In this document: positions 17,186 through 26,490 of the stretch, one piece after another
Numbering within the stretch: position 1 is the stretch's first letter
How the letters are laid out: each line of letters starts with the position of its first letter
Assembly: GCA_023436395.1 (NCBI GenBank)
Contig: JAEZJJ010000036.1
Span: 1 to 64,000 of the forward strand
From: Bacillota bacterium
GTDB taxonomy: Bacteria; Bacillota; Clostridia; Lachnospirales; Cellulosilyticaceae
Direction: 5' to 3'
DNA: 64,000 nucleotides
Notes under the pieces: generated by a model
The model's database searches: none
Told to the model about the DNA's origin: nothing
The model's input: only the letters and a program-made list of their open reading frames with translations
Position numbers and translations under genes: made by a program

Positions 17186-18748
17186 ATGAAAGAACAATCC
17201 CTAATGGTAAGTACATTGATATTGACTGCCACTTCCTTCTTTACCCGTACGATAGGTATGATTTCTATTATATTTCTATCTCATATTCTAGGTGCAGAAG
17301 GTGTTGGTATTTACGAACTGACTATGTCTGTGTATACTACAGCAGTTGCTTTTGCCTCAGCTGGACTTTGTGTCTCTGTCTCCAAACTGGTAGCAGAAGA
17401 ACTCGGCCGCAGTGCTTTTATAAATGTTGCTAAAATTATGCGAATCGCTTTTACCTTTGCACTTATTCTCAGCTTTATAATAGGCCTTTTACTTTTTATG
17501 AGTGCCCCCCTTTTAGCTACTTCTATTATTCATGACTCTCACGCTGCCATAGGACTGAGACTGCTCTCTATTAGTATTCCTTTTATTAGTTGCTCTTCTT
17601 GCTTTAAAGGTTATTTCTATGCCACCAAGAAAACCGTCTTTCCTGCTAGTGCAGATATCCTAGAGCAAATTGTTAAACTGGGTCTCATCCTGACCCTCGT
17701 CCGTATTTATTTACCTCTAGGTCAATCCTATACCTATGCTGCCATTGGTCTAGGCATTACAATAGGCGAAATGACATCTTGGAGTTATTTAGGCGCTCTT
17801 TTTATTTTAGATAGAAGAAATTACTATAAATCTCATAAAAAAGATAAGAACTCTAATAGCGATACCCTTGCACATCTTTTTATACGTCTTATTCATATGC
17901 TATTACCTATTGCTTCTATTTCCTATATTGCCTATGTTTTCATGTCTCTTGAGAACATATTAATTCCATCTGGCCTTAAGAAGTTTGGTAACTCTTTGCA
18001 AGAGTCTCTAGGATTGTATGGCATGTTAAAAGGTATGGTATTTCCTATCTTGTTTTTCCCTGCTGCCTTTTTAACAGCTTTCTCCACTACTCTTGTCCCT
18101 GAGATTGCTAGGTCCAATGTGCTTGGGCGCAAGGAGCGGGTTGTCACCACTACTAACCGTGTCCTGCAACTTACATTTATCTTAAGTATATTAGTGGTAG
18201 GTATATTCTTTACCTATAGCAATGAACTAGGGTTTGCAATCTACAAAAGTGATGCCATTGGTCCTATGCTTCGTACTTTGGCCATCATTATTCCCTTTAT
18301 TTATACCGAAGTGGTCTGTGATGGTATCCTTAAAGGTCTGGGCAAGCAAATGAGTTGCTTAAAGTTTAGTATGCTAGATTCTGTCTGTCGCATTACCCTT
18401 ATTTACTTTTTACTTCCTATTAAAGGTATGACTGCCTTTATGGGAATTATGATTATAAGTTGCATTTTAACTTCTACCCTTAATTTTAATACCCTTATGA
18501 GAGCTACAGCCATTAAGTTTCAGTTTTCCAATTGGCTACTCAAACCTGCTGTAGCTGTTGCTGCTGGGGGAAGCTTTTCTAGGCTTATTATCAATCAATT
18601 CTTCCGTTATCAATTTGGTTTAACCACTAAAGTCATTTTAGGTGTTGGGCTTTCTACTATGATTTACCTCATCATCTTATTTATTTTAGAGTGCCTGTCT
18701 TCAGATGATGTGGCTTGGTTAAAAAAGCATATCCCTTTTCTCAATTAA
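17186..18748 (+). CDS. SpoVB/MurJ-like polysaccharide flippase (MOP superfamily)
   Basis: This 520-residue protein has about fourteen membrane segments. Its N-terminus (SFFTRTIGMISIIFLSHILGAEGVGIYEL) is characteristic of the SpoVB/YkvU/MurJ branch, which translocates lipid-linked cell wall or spore cortex precursors. Which branch it belongs to cannot be settled by eye; SpoVB is most likely in a clostridium. GAAAGGAG precedes the ATG. Its stop codon overlaps that of the convergent aminotransferase gene by four bases. Confidence 0.85.
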   Translation: MKEQSLMVSTLILTATSFFTRTIGMISIIFLSHILGAEGVGIYELTMSVYTTAVAFASAGLCVSVSKLVAEELGRSAFINVAKIMRIAFTFALILSFIIGLLLFMSAPLLATSIIHDSHAAIGLRLLSISIPFISCSSCFKGYFYATKKTVFPASADILEQIVKLGLILTLVRIYLPLGQSYTYAAIGLGITIGEMTSWSYLGALFILDRRNYYKSHKKDKNSNSDTLAHLFIRLIHMLLPIASISYIAYVFMSLENILIPSGLKKFGNSLQESLGLYGMLKGMVFPILFFPAAFLTAFSTTLVPEIARSNVLGRKERVVTTTNRVLQLTFILSILVVGIFFTYSNELGFAIYKSDAIGPMLRTLAIIIPFIYTEVVCDGILKGLGKQMSCLKFSMLDSVCRITLIYFLLPIKGMTAFMGIMIISCILTSTLNFNTLMRATAIKFQFSNWLLKPAVAVAAGGSFSRLIINQFFRYQFGLTTKVILGVGLSTMIYLIILFILECLSSDDVAWLKKHIPFLN

Positions 18749-20037
18749 TCATTATTCACAATCCACTCGATCACATTTAAAAATTCATCTACTTCTTCTT
18801 CTGTATTATAAAGACCAAAGCTTGCTCTAACCATCCCAGGTTTCTCAAGCTTTGGATTCATTAAATAAGCATATCTTGCTTCATTATCTATCCCCAAAAG
18901 CCTCATTACATAGGGTTGTGCACAAAAACACCCCGTTCTTGTAGCTATCCCCCTTTTATCTTGAAGCAACTGTCCTACTGTATCTGCTGGTATACCTTGT
19001 ATATTAAAAGGTACGACACCTACCCTGTTTTGCTCTAGAGGATCTCCATAGAGTGTTACTTTAGAAATTTGCCTTAATCCTGAAATTAACCGATTCCTTA
19101 ATAAATCTTCATGAACTTTAATAGCTTCAAAACCTACCTCTTTTAGTACTGTCATTGCCGCTATAATAGACATCACTCCAAGAAAGTTAGGGGTTCCAGC
19201 TTCCTCTTTATAGGGGGTACTTTTGTAATACACATCATTATCTAATACAAAGGATACGGCACCTCCTCCTTTTAAGAATGGAGGACACTGCTCTAGTATT
19301 TCTTTTGTTGCTATAATGACACCACTTCCAAAAGGAGCATACATTTTGTGACCTGAAAAAACAAAAAAATCTATAGCTTCTTCTTGACATTTCCCCTTGA
19401 TATCAACTGCCCTATGGGCTACTAATTGGGCACCATCCACTATAAGTTTAGCCCCATATTGATGGACAATCCTAGCCATCTCATGAATAGGATTAATATA
19501 TCCCGTCACATTACTTGCTGCTGTTACTGTTACATATTTAATCGTACCTTGTGCTTTCTTTAAACGCTCTTCAACCTGCTCTAAGTGGAGTCTCCCATCT
19601 TTTAAATTGATTTCGCAGTAATAGGGCTGTGCTAGATATCTCCAAGGTAAATCATTGGCATGATGCTCCATTCTTGTAGCTAATATCTTGGTTTGCCGAT
19701 TTTCACAAAGGTTATTTGCCAAGAGGTTAATTCCTTCTGTGGTATTTTTAACATAGATAACTTCATAATCCTCATTTAAATCTAATCCAAAAAACCGAAG
19801 AACTTCCTCTCTTGAAATCTCATAAGCCCTTGTGCAATATGAAGATTTATGTCCTCCTCTTCCTACTGAACCATACATTAAAATATTATCATAAATAAAT
19901 TCGTCTACTTTTTTCAAGGGCGGAGTTGTAGCTGCATTATCAAAGTTAATTGGACAAATTTCTCGGCCATCAGCAAGCTGTATTGTTTCTTCTATACCAT
20001 TAAATAATTCTCTATAACTCCTATTATTCATTTTCAA
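18745..20037 (-). CDS. Class V aminotransferase, cysteine-desulfurase-like
   Basis: This 430-residue PLP enzyme has NFDNAATTP at the start, a cofactor-Lys motif in FFVFSGHKMYAPFGSG, and VDGAQLVAH around the Asp that binds the pyridine nitrogen. These place it in the SufS/CsdA branch. Near the C-terminus RTGCFCAQP stands where SufS has RTGHHCAQP, so the catalytic Cys is kept in a changed surrounding with an extra Cys. No suf or isc partner is adjacent. Start TTG 20037 follows a GGGGGG-rich ribosome site; ATG 20031 is an alternative. Confidence 0.82.
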   Translation of the reverse strand: MKMNNRSYRELFNGIEETIQLADGREICPINFDNAATTPPLKKVDEFIYDNILMYGSVGRGGHKSSYCTRAYEISREEVLRFFGLDLNEDYEVIYVKNTTEGINLLANNLCENRQTKILATRMEHHANDLPWRYLAQPYYCEINLKDGRLHLEQVEERLKKAQGTIKYVTVTAASNVTGYINPIHEMARIVHQYGAKLIVDGAQLVAHRAVDIKGKCQEEAIDFFVFSGHKMYAPFGSGVIIATKEILEQCPPFLKGGGAVSFVLDNDVYYKSTPYKEEAGTPNFLGVMSIIAAMTVLKEVGFEAIKVHEDLLRNRLISGLRQISKVTLYGDPLEQNRVGVVPFNIQGIPADTVGQLLQDKRGIATRTGCFCAQPYVMRLLGIDNEARYAYLMNPKLEKPGMVRASFGLYNTEEEVDEFLNVIEWIVNND

Positions 20038-20210
20038 TACTTCACCCCCCTAAAATTATATTCTAGTTAACTTTTTTTATGAATCATTCTCTAATTAACT
20101 ATTATTTTTTTTGACTATATGACATCCTTCGTCAGAAAATATACATTATATTCTTTACCTATTAAATTATTTATTTTTTTTATAATTATTATATATAATA
20201 CTTATATTTA

Positions 20211-20239
20211 TTGACTTATTAACTAAAATATTTGATAAT
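20211..20239 (+). promoter_or_regulatory. Promoter of pckA
   Basis: TTGACT (20211-20216) and GATAAT (20234-20239) are 17 bases apart, about 80 bases before the pckA start. The rest of the 280-bp spacer from 20038 is very AT-rich and shows nothing else. Confidence 0.7.
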
Positions 20240-20317
20240 GGTTATAAGAGAATTTATCTCAAATTTAACAAAATAGCATATTCAAGTACTATTTATTATT
20301 TTAAGGAGGATTTACAT

Positions 20318-21976
20318 ATGTCAACCAAAGCAAGATTTTCTAGAACTGACATCGGAGCGAACAACCCTATTTTTCACCAAATCCGTACCACCATTGAAAC
20401 AGCATTTTACGGCAATAATGTAACACCTGTAACATCTCTAAAAGAAGCTTATAAACTTGCTAAAAACTCTCCTGGTACTGTAGTAACAGATATTCCTGTA
20501 TATAAACCAGAGCTTTTAGGTCTTGATGAAGATACTAAGATTCTTCTCTTTAATGATGGAGCTGTAAGTGGCCGTGCTGCTGCTGCTCGTAAGATTATGG
20601 GTGAGCCAGGCATTAACCAAGGTGAATATGCACTTAAAATCAGTGAAGCTATCTATAAAGCACGTACTAAAAAACTTTATCACGCACAAGCTATCGTTGG
20701 TCTTGATAAAGATTTCTCTGTAAAAGCTCATCTTTGCATTCCTGAAACTCAAGAAAACATTATGTATTCTTGGTTATTGAACTTCCAAGCTATCAATGAA
20801 GAAGTTTCAAGAATGTATGCTGAATCTAAAGAATATCCAGATGGAGATATTTATATCTTCTCTGATCCAGACTGGTCACATCCAGATCATCCAATGGGTC
20901 TTACATTCTTTGACCCAGAACACAACTGTGCTGCTATCCTTGGTATGAGATACTTTGGAGAACACAAAAAAGGTACATTAACACTTGCTTGGGCTATGGC
21001 TAATCGTCATGGTTATGCATCTTGTCACGGTGGTCAAAAACGTTATAACCTTCCAGATGGCAAATCTTTCGTAGCTGGTGTATTTGGTCTTTCTGGTTCT
21101 GGTAAATCAACACTTACACATGCTCAACATGGTGGTAAATATGATATTACTGTACTTCATGATGACGCTTTCGTTATTTCAACAGAAGATGGTTCTTCAG
21201 TTGCTTTAGAACCAGCTTATTTTGATAAAACACAAGATTACCCACTTACTTGTGAAGATAATAAATATCTTGTTACTCTGCAAAACTGTGGTGCGACAGT
21301 AGATGAAGATGGTAAAATTGTTCCTGTTACAGAAGACATCCGTAATGGTAATGGACGTGCTGTTAAATCTATTCTTTGGTCACCAAATCGTGTTAACAAA
21401 TTCGATGAACCAGTTAACGCTATCTTCTGGATTATGAAAGACCCTACTATTCCACCAGTTGTAAAACTTAGTGGTGCTGAACTTGCTTCAGTTATGGGTG
21501 CTACACTTGCTACTAAACGTACAAGTGCAGAAAGACTTGCTCCTGGTGTAGATCCAAATGCCTTAGTAGTTGAGCCTTATGCTAATCCATTTAGAACTTA
21601 TCCACTTGCAAATGACTATGAAAAATTCAAAGCATTAGTTGCTGAAAGAAACGTAGACTGCTATATCATCAACACTGGTGATTTCATGGGCAAAAAAGTT
21701 CAACCAAAAGATACACTTGGTATCCTTGAATCAATCGTTGAAGGTACAGCTACTTTCAAACCATGGGGTCCATTCTCAGATATCGAAATCATGGAATGGG
21801 AAGGCTTCGTACCAGACTTCTCTAATAAAGAGTATGTTGATCAGTTACAAAAACGTATGCAAGATCGTGTAGACTTCGTTGCATCTCGTGATACAGAAAA
21901 AGGTGGCTTCGATAAACTTCCAGCTGAAGCTCTTGAAGCTCTTAAAAAAGTAGTAACAGAAGCTCATAATGCTTAA
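20318..21976 (+). CDS. pckA: Phosphoenolpyruvate carboxykinase (ATP)
   Basis: This 552-residue enzyme interconverts oxaloacetate and PEP using ATP/ADP. The kinase P-loop GVFGLSGSGKST is at about residues 254-265, VLHDDAFVIS supplies the metal-binding acids, and the C-terminal part carries the adenine-binding region. Codon use is regular and the ribosome site (AAGGAGG, eight bases before ATG) is strong, consistent with high expression. In fermentative anaerobes the enzyme often runs toward oxaloacetate. It is a single gene with its own promoter and terminator. Confidence 0.96.
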   Translation: MSTKARFSRTDIGANNPIFHQIRTTIETAFYGNNVTPVTSLKEAYKLAKNSPGTVVTDIPVYKPELLGLDEDTKILLFNDGAVSGRAAAARKIMGEPGINQGEYALKISEAIYKARTKKLYHAQAIVGLDKDFSVKAHLCIPETQENIMYSWLLNFQAINEEVSRMYAESKEYPDGDIYIFSDPDWSHPDHPMGLTFFDPEHNCAAILGMRYFGEHKKGTLTLAWAMANRHGYASCHGGQKRYNLPDGKSFVAGVFGLSGSGKSTLTHAQHGGKYDITVLHDDAFVISTEDGSSVALEPAYFDKTQDYPLTCEDNKYLVTLQNCGATVDEDGKIVPVTEDIRNGNGRAVKSILWSPNRVNKFDEPVNAIFWIMKDPTIPPVVKLSGAELASVMGATLATKRTSAERLAPGVDPNALVVEPYANPFRTYPLANDYEKFKALVAERNVDCYIINTGDFMGKKVQPKDTLGILESIVEGTATFKPWGPFSDIEIMEWEGFVPDFSNKEYVDQLQKRMQDRVDFVASRDTEKGGFDKLPAEALEALKKVVTEAHNA

Positions 21977-22016
21977 TTTGCTCCATAAAGTACTTAATTA
22001 AACGTTGAGATTTAAA

Positions 22017-22062
22017 AAGGCTCTTCTAACTAGTAATGAACATAACTAGTTGGAAGAGCTTC
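22017..22062 (+). terminator. Terminator of pckA
   Basis: aggctcttctaactagt pairs with actagttggaagagctt, followed by a short T-rich tail (tcttt). Confidence 0.8.
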
Positions 22063-22235
22063 TTTGTGATTAAATTTATGTGCTTAAATTTATTTTTCTT
22101 TGGTAACTTGATTAGTGTATAATAGTATATAGAAACAAGATACACTCCCTTAATAATCCTAGATATAAAAAGAAAACTCATCTACTTTTAGATGATTCAA
22201 TCCATGAATTCACGAAAAGGAGTCTATATTAACCA

Positions 22236-22835
22236 ATGAGAGAGCTAAAAAGTGTAGAAGAAAAAATTTTAGACCGAGCACTGTATTTGATGGGCCAAAA
22301 TGGAACCACCAATATTTCTGTAAGAGCCATTGCTAAGGAAGCTAATGTCAATGTAAGTGCTATAAACTACTATTTTCGTTCTAAGAATGAAATGATTCAG
22401 CAAGTAAAAGAGTTCTATCTTACCAATACAACTGGAGTCCATTCCATCCTAGATAATGAAGAACTTTCCGAGGAGGAAAGGCTTATTTTATTTGGAAATG
22501 AAATTATGGAATATACTCTAAGGTATCCTGGCCTAACAGTCATTTTGAAAGAAGCAGTAAATCTTAAAGATGAAGATGAACTGTCACGCAGTATATTTGA
22601 AATAACCCAAATCCTACATCAAAAAACAGAACGCATACTTGCAAGCATTATTCATAAAGAGCCCAACTCTATTCTATATAGTCGATTAATTTTTATGTCC
22701 TCCATTATTTATCCTCTAGAAAATAAAACACTAAGTTGGTTAGGTGCTCCTATTCTAGAGACTAAAGAGCAACGTATGAATTATATAAAACATCTCCTTG
22801 AGGTATTAAAAAATACTTCATCTAAAGATTGTTAA
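22236..22835 (+). CDS. TetR family transcriptional regulator
   Basis: The 199-residue protein has a typical TetR N-terminal DNA-binding domain: EEKILDRALYLMGQNG, then ISVRAIAKEANVNVSAINYYFRSKNEMI, the helix-turn-helix. The C-terminal helices are the ligand-binding part and do not match a named subfamily. It lies 154 bp upstream of, and in the same direction as, an Old-Yellow-Enzyme-type gene, which is its most likely target. A terminator separates the two. Confidence 0.9.
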   Translation: MRELKSVEEKILDRALYLMGQNGTTNISVRAIAKEANVNVSAINYYFRSKNEMIQQVKEFYLTNTTGVHSILDNEELSEEERLILFGNEIMEYTLRYPGLTVILKEAVNLKDEDELSRSIFEITQILHQKTERILASIIHKEPNSILYSRLIFMSSIIYPLENKTLSWLGAPILETKEQRMNYIKHLLEVLKNTSSKDC

Positions 22836-22854
22836 TTGTTAACAGTCTTTTTTT
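22824..22854 (+). terminator. Terminator overlapping the end of the TetR gene
   Basis: aaagattgttaa pairs with ttaacagtcttt and is followed by a T-run. The left arm contains the last codons and the stop codon of the TetR gene, the same arrangement as at 258-299. Confidence 0.8.
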
Positions 22855-22989
22855 ATACACATTTTCAAACAAAGTGTTTAAAACATATTGCTTTTATTTT
22901 TTCATTAACTTATAATTTAAATATAAAAATTAACTTAATCTTGTTTTTATTTGTTAAATATATAACTTTCAGTACAAAGGAGGAGTGTT

Positions 22990-24924
22990 ATGTCATTTAA
23001 TCATTTATTTAACCCTATTAAGATTAGAGGCTTAGAATTAAAGAATCGCGTTGTATTTCCGGCTATGGGTACCAAAATGGTAACAGAAGATAAATTTATT
23101 ACACAACAAAATATTGATTATCATGTTGCTAGAGTCTTAGGCGGTTGTGGACTTAATTTTACAGAAGTATGTTCTGTCTATGCCCCTGCTTCAGTTAGAA
23201 ACTTTTTATCTATTGCAGAAGATAAGTATATTCCTGGATTAAAAAAGCTTACTGATGCCATTCACAAAGGTGGTGGGAAAGCTGGTATTCAACTTTGGTT
23301 AGGTGGGCTAGTAGCACGTTATGACCCAGAAGCAATAACACTTATGCCTAGTGATATCCCCTTAGGTGAAGGAAAAATACTACCTGGTGCTAGTCTTGAA
23401 ACCATAAAAGAAGCTATCGAGGCTTTTGGCACAGCAGCTAAACGTGCTGTAGAAGCTGGCTTTGATACATTAGAATTTCACGCAGGTCATAATTATACGC
23501 CTCATTCCTTCTTAAGTCCTTATTTTAATAGAAGAAATGATGAATACGGCGGGTCTTTAGAAAATAGAGCTAGATTCTTAATAGAATGTATAGAGGCTAT
23601 TCGAAGCAATATACCAGAAGTCATGCCTTTATTTATGAGAATTGATGCCCATGATGATTACTTAGAAAATGGTTTAACTATTGAAGAAGTTATTGCCTTC
23701 TGTAAAATGGCTAAAAAAGCTGGTGTAGATGTACTGGATGTATCCCGTGGTAACTTCTCAAGCGCCGCTATCAAATATGAAGTTCCTCCTATTGATCTTC
23801 CTAGAGGATTTAATGTGGCTAATGCAGCAAGAATAAGAAAAGAAACAGGTATGATTACAGTAGCTGTTGGGCGTATTAATTCACCTTCACAGGCCGAAGC
23901 CATCATTGCAAGTAATCAGGCTGATATGGTGGTGATTGGACGTGGCCAATTGGCAGACCCTAACTTCTGTAATAAAGCAAGGGCAGGAAAAGAAGATGAA
24001 ATTGTTCGTTGTGTAGCCTGTAATCAAGGCTGCTATGATGGTTTCGTATCAACAGAAATGCCTTACATAACTTGTATGCGCAATCCTGCCTTAGGTAAAG
24101 AGGCAGAATATACCCTCATAAAAACAACAACGCCTAAGAAAGTCCTAATAGCAGGAGGCGGCGTAGCAGGACTAGAAGCAGCTATGACCTTACACGAAAG
24201 AGGACACCACCCTATCCTATGTGAAGCCTCCTCTACTCTAGGTGGTCAGTTTGCACTTGCTGGCGCAGCACCAAGAAAAGAGGAAATGAAAGAAGCTGCT
24301 TTATGGATGGGTGAACAAGCCCTCAAAAAGGGGATTGATATTCGCTTGGAAACCCCTATTACAGAAGCACTTCTAGATGAGCTCTCACCTAACGAAGTCA
24401 TTATAGCTGTTGGAGCAGAGCCTATGTCCTTAAATATCCCTGGTAAAGACTTACCTCATGTCATTAATTCTCATGATGTACTTGAGGGCAAAATCACTAT
24501 AGAAGGTAATATTGTTATTATCGGCGGTGGGCTTGTTGGATTAGAAGTTGCAGAATATGTTGAAGGAGTAGCAAAACAAATTACTGTGGTAGAAATGCAA
24601 GATAAGGTAGCTAAGGATTTAGGAGACCTTCGTAAAATTAGCGTTTTAGAGCATATCCATTCAGCTGGGATAACCACCCTCACTCAGTCTAAATGTATTG
24701 AAATTAAAGAAAAGACTATTGTCATTGATAAAGAAGGCCAATTACAAGAATTATCCTATGATTGGGTTGTAGTAGCAATAGGTGCCAAGTCCCGTGATTT
24801 CACAAATATAGCAACTGCTTGCAGTGATAGAGGTATCCCCTGCCACATTATCGGCGATGCTGTAAAAGCCCGTAGGGCCCTTAACTCTATAGCAGAAGCT
24901 GCTACTGTAGCAAGATTCATTTAA
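22990..24924 (+). CDS. Old Yellow Enzyme-type iron-sulfur flavoprotein (2,4-dienoyl-CoA reductase/BaiCD-like)
   Basis: This 644-residue enzyme has three parts. The first is an N-terminal FMN TIM barrel (LFNPIKIRGLELKNRVVFPAM; active-site-region FHAGHNYTPHSFLSP). The second is a 4Fe-4S cluster motif CVACNQGCYDG...CMRNP near residues 340-365. The third is a C-terminal FAD/NAD(P) module with two Rossmann motifs (IAGGGVAGLEAA and IIGGGLVGLEVAE). This is the architecture of dienoyl-CoA, enoate and bile-acid (BaiCD) reductases. The substrate is unknown. AAAGGAGG precedes the ATG, and the gene ends in a strong terminator shared with the converging NHL gene. Confidence 0.9.
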   Translation: MSFNHLFNPIKIRGLELKNRVVFPAMGTKMVTEDKFITQQNIDYHVARVLGGCGLNFTEVCSVYAPASVRNFLSIAEDKYIPGLKKLTDAIHKGGGKAGIQLWLGGLVARYDPEAITLMPSDIPLGEGKILPGASLETIKEAIEAFGTAAKRAVEAGFDTLEFHAGHNYTPHSFLSPYFNRRNDEYGGSLENRARFLIECIEAIRSNIPEVMPLFMRIDAHDDYLENGLTIEEVIAFCKMAKKAGVDVLDVSRGNFSSAAIKYEVPPIDLPRGFNVANAARIRKETGMITVAVGRINSPSQAEAIIASNQADMVVIGRGQLADPNFCNKARAGKEDEIVRCVACNQGCYDGFVSTEMPYITCMRNPALGKEAEYTLIKTTTPKKVLIAGGGVAGLEAAMTLHERGHHPILCEASSTLGGQFALAGAAPRKEEMKEAALWMGEQALKKGIDIRLETPITEALLDELSPNEVIIAVGAEPMSLNIPGKDLPHVINSHDVLEGKITIEGNIVIIGGGLVGLEVAEYVEGVAKQITVVEMQDKVAKDLGDLRKISVLEHIHSAGITTLTQSKCIEIKEKTIVIDKEGQLQELSYDWVVVAIGAKSRDFTNIATACSDRGIPCHIIGDAVKARRALNSIAEAATVARFI

Positions 24925-24948
24925 TAGTATCTCCCCCTCTCCGAATAC

Positions 24949-24998
24949 AAAGGAACGCCTACAAAACTTTAATTGAGTTTTGTAGGCGTTCCTTTTTT
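24949..24998. terminator. Strong bidirectional terminator
   Basis: aaaggaacgcctacaaaact pairs with agttttgtaggcgttccttt, flanked by T-runs on the plus strand. It lies between the flavoenzyme gene and the convergent NHL-repeat gene. Confidence 0.92.
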
Positions 24999-25026
24999 AC
25001 TTTTACTTTTTATTTTTTCTATCTCA

Positions 25027-26463
25027 TTATCTTGTGATCACCACAGCATAATAATCCATTACCCAATCTACACTAAGCCCTAGATTTTCTGCTAAGAATC
25101 TTAAGCCTATAAGCACTCTTCCATCTACTACTTTAACATTCTCATTGGTACCTTGAATAGTTATTATCTTATCTCCTAAGGTTACCGTAGCTGTCTGGGT
25201 TTTATCCTCCCATATTACTGTGGCCCCTACTGCTTCTCCTATGGCACGTACTGGAAGATAAACACGGCTATCAATGAGTTGTGCGTTGACATCCTTTGGT
25301 ATAATCTGTGTCCCTTCTAACCAAAGCTGTACCTCTTCACTTTTGGGAAGGAAAGGTGTTTCATTAAGCCACTCCTCATGGGTTAGACTATTCTTCACGA
25401 TTTTTTCAGGCTCTAAGGTAAAAGTAGTAACCTCTCCTTTCCACTTTTGTGCTACTGTCACTTGATTAAGACTATAGACTAAGCCAACAGGTGAATCTAA
25501 CCCACTATCTGTACTAAGTACAGTGACTACTGTCACTTTATTAGGACTATAGACTAAGCCAACAGGTGAATCTAACCCACTATCTGTACTAAGTACAGTG
25601 ACTACTGTACCATCGGTTTTAATTTTACGAATGGCATGATTGAGGGTGTCTGCCACAAGAATTTCTCCATTATCTAGTACTACTAAAGATTTAGGGAAGT
25701 TAAATTGGGCTTTAGCACCATCTACATAGCCTCCCATTTTATAACCTGTCTCCTCTACTACTTTTGTGGTACCACCTGCTACAGTGGTCACTCTGTCCTT
25801 TTCAATCTTACGAATGGCTTGATTTCCACTGTCCACTACATAAAAAACGCCATCTCCAGTAATCACCACATCCGTTGGTTCGTTAAAGAGGGCCTCACTT
25901 AAAGTGCCATCCTTATAACCACTTTTATTAGTTCCTGCCAAAGTGGTTACTACTCCATCTGGAGCTATTTTACGTATGGTATGATTAAGGGTATCTGCTA
26001 CATAGAGATTATCGTCATCATCAATAGTTAAACCCATAGGCTGGTTAAATTGTGCCTTTGTATAATCTTGGCTATCTAAATAGCCTGGTTTACCTGTCCC
26101 AGTCAGCGTCCACACTTTCCCTCCTACAATCTTACGAATCACATGGTTTTCACTATCTGTCACATAGATAGACTTTTCGCTGTCTTGAGCGATATCAATA
26201 GGTTGATCAAAGTAAGCTTCTAAAGCTTCTCCATCCTTAAAGCCCCCATTAAGTGCCTTTTTTCCTGCTACAACTTTGACCTGGTCTCCTTTAACTTCAA
26301 GAATACGGTTACTATATGTATCTGCCACCAACTGGGTACCAGTCTCTGTGCTCTTTATGCCATAAGGCACATAAAGACCCACTTCTTCTGCAAAAATCAG
26401 ACTACTTCCTAATATAAAGGTGACTCCAGCTATTATGAGCTGCCTTAAGCTTTTATGCATCAT
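25027..26463 (-). CDS. Secreted NHL-repeat protein with a copper-amine-oxidase N-terminal-like (stalk) domain
   Basis: This 478-residue protein starts with a signal peptide (LRQLIIAGVTFILGSSLIFAEE). At least five NHL beta-propeller units follow, each with a motif such as ADTLNHTIRKI or VVDSGNQAIRKIE. A C-terminal domain beginning near PVRAIGEAVGATVIWEDKTQTATV matches the 'copper amine oxidase N-terminal' stalk domain of clostridial surface proteins. An exact 25-residue duplication interrupts the last propeller blade. It is 27 bp downstream of a FecR-domain secreted protein, so the two are probably cotranscribed and work outside the cell; the ligand is unknown. Confidence 0.87.
   Translation of the reverse strand: MMHKSLRQLIIAGVTFILGSSLIFAEEVGLYVPYGIKSTETGTQLVADTYSNRILEVKGDQVKVVAGKKALNGGFKDGEALEAYFDQPIDIAQDSEKSIYVTDSENHVIRKIVGGKVWTLTGTGKPGYLDSQDYTKAQFNQPMGLTIDDDDNLYVADTLNHTIRKIAPDGVVTTLAGTNKSGYKDGTLSEALFNEPTDVVITGDGVFYVVDSGNQAIRKIEKDRVTTVAGGTTKVVEETGYKMGGYVDGAKAQFNFPKSLVVLDNGEILVADTLNHAIRKIKTDGTVVTVLSTDSGLDSPVGLVYSPNKVTVVTVLSTDSGLDSPVGLVYSLNQVTVAQKWKGEVTTFTLEPEKIVKNSLTHEEWLNETPFLPKSEEVQLWLEGTQIIPKDVNAQLIDSRVYLPVRAIGEAVGATVIWEDKTQTATVTLGDKIITIQGTNENVKVVDGRVLIGLRFLAENLGLSVDWVMDYYAVVITR
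25464..25613 (-). repeat. Recent 75-bp tandem duplication inside the NHL gene
   Basis: Two 75-bp copies in tandem differ at only a few bases. Each encodes VTVLSTDSGLDSPVGLVYS plus a short variable tail. The frame is kept. The near identity shows the duplication is young or maintained by conversion. Confidence 0.93.
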
Positions 26464-26490
26464 GTTTTACTCCTTTCTTTGTTCATTCTC

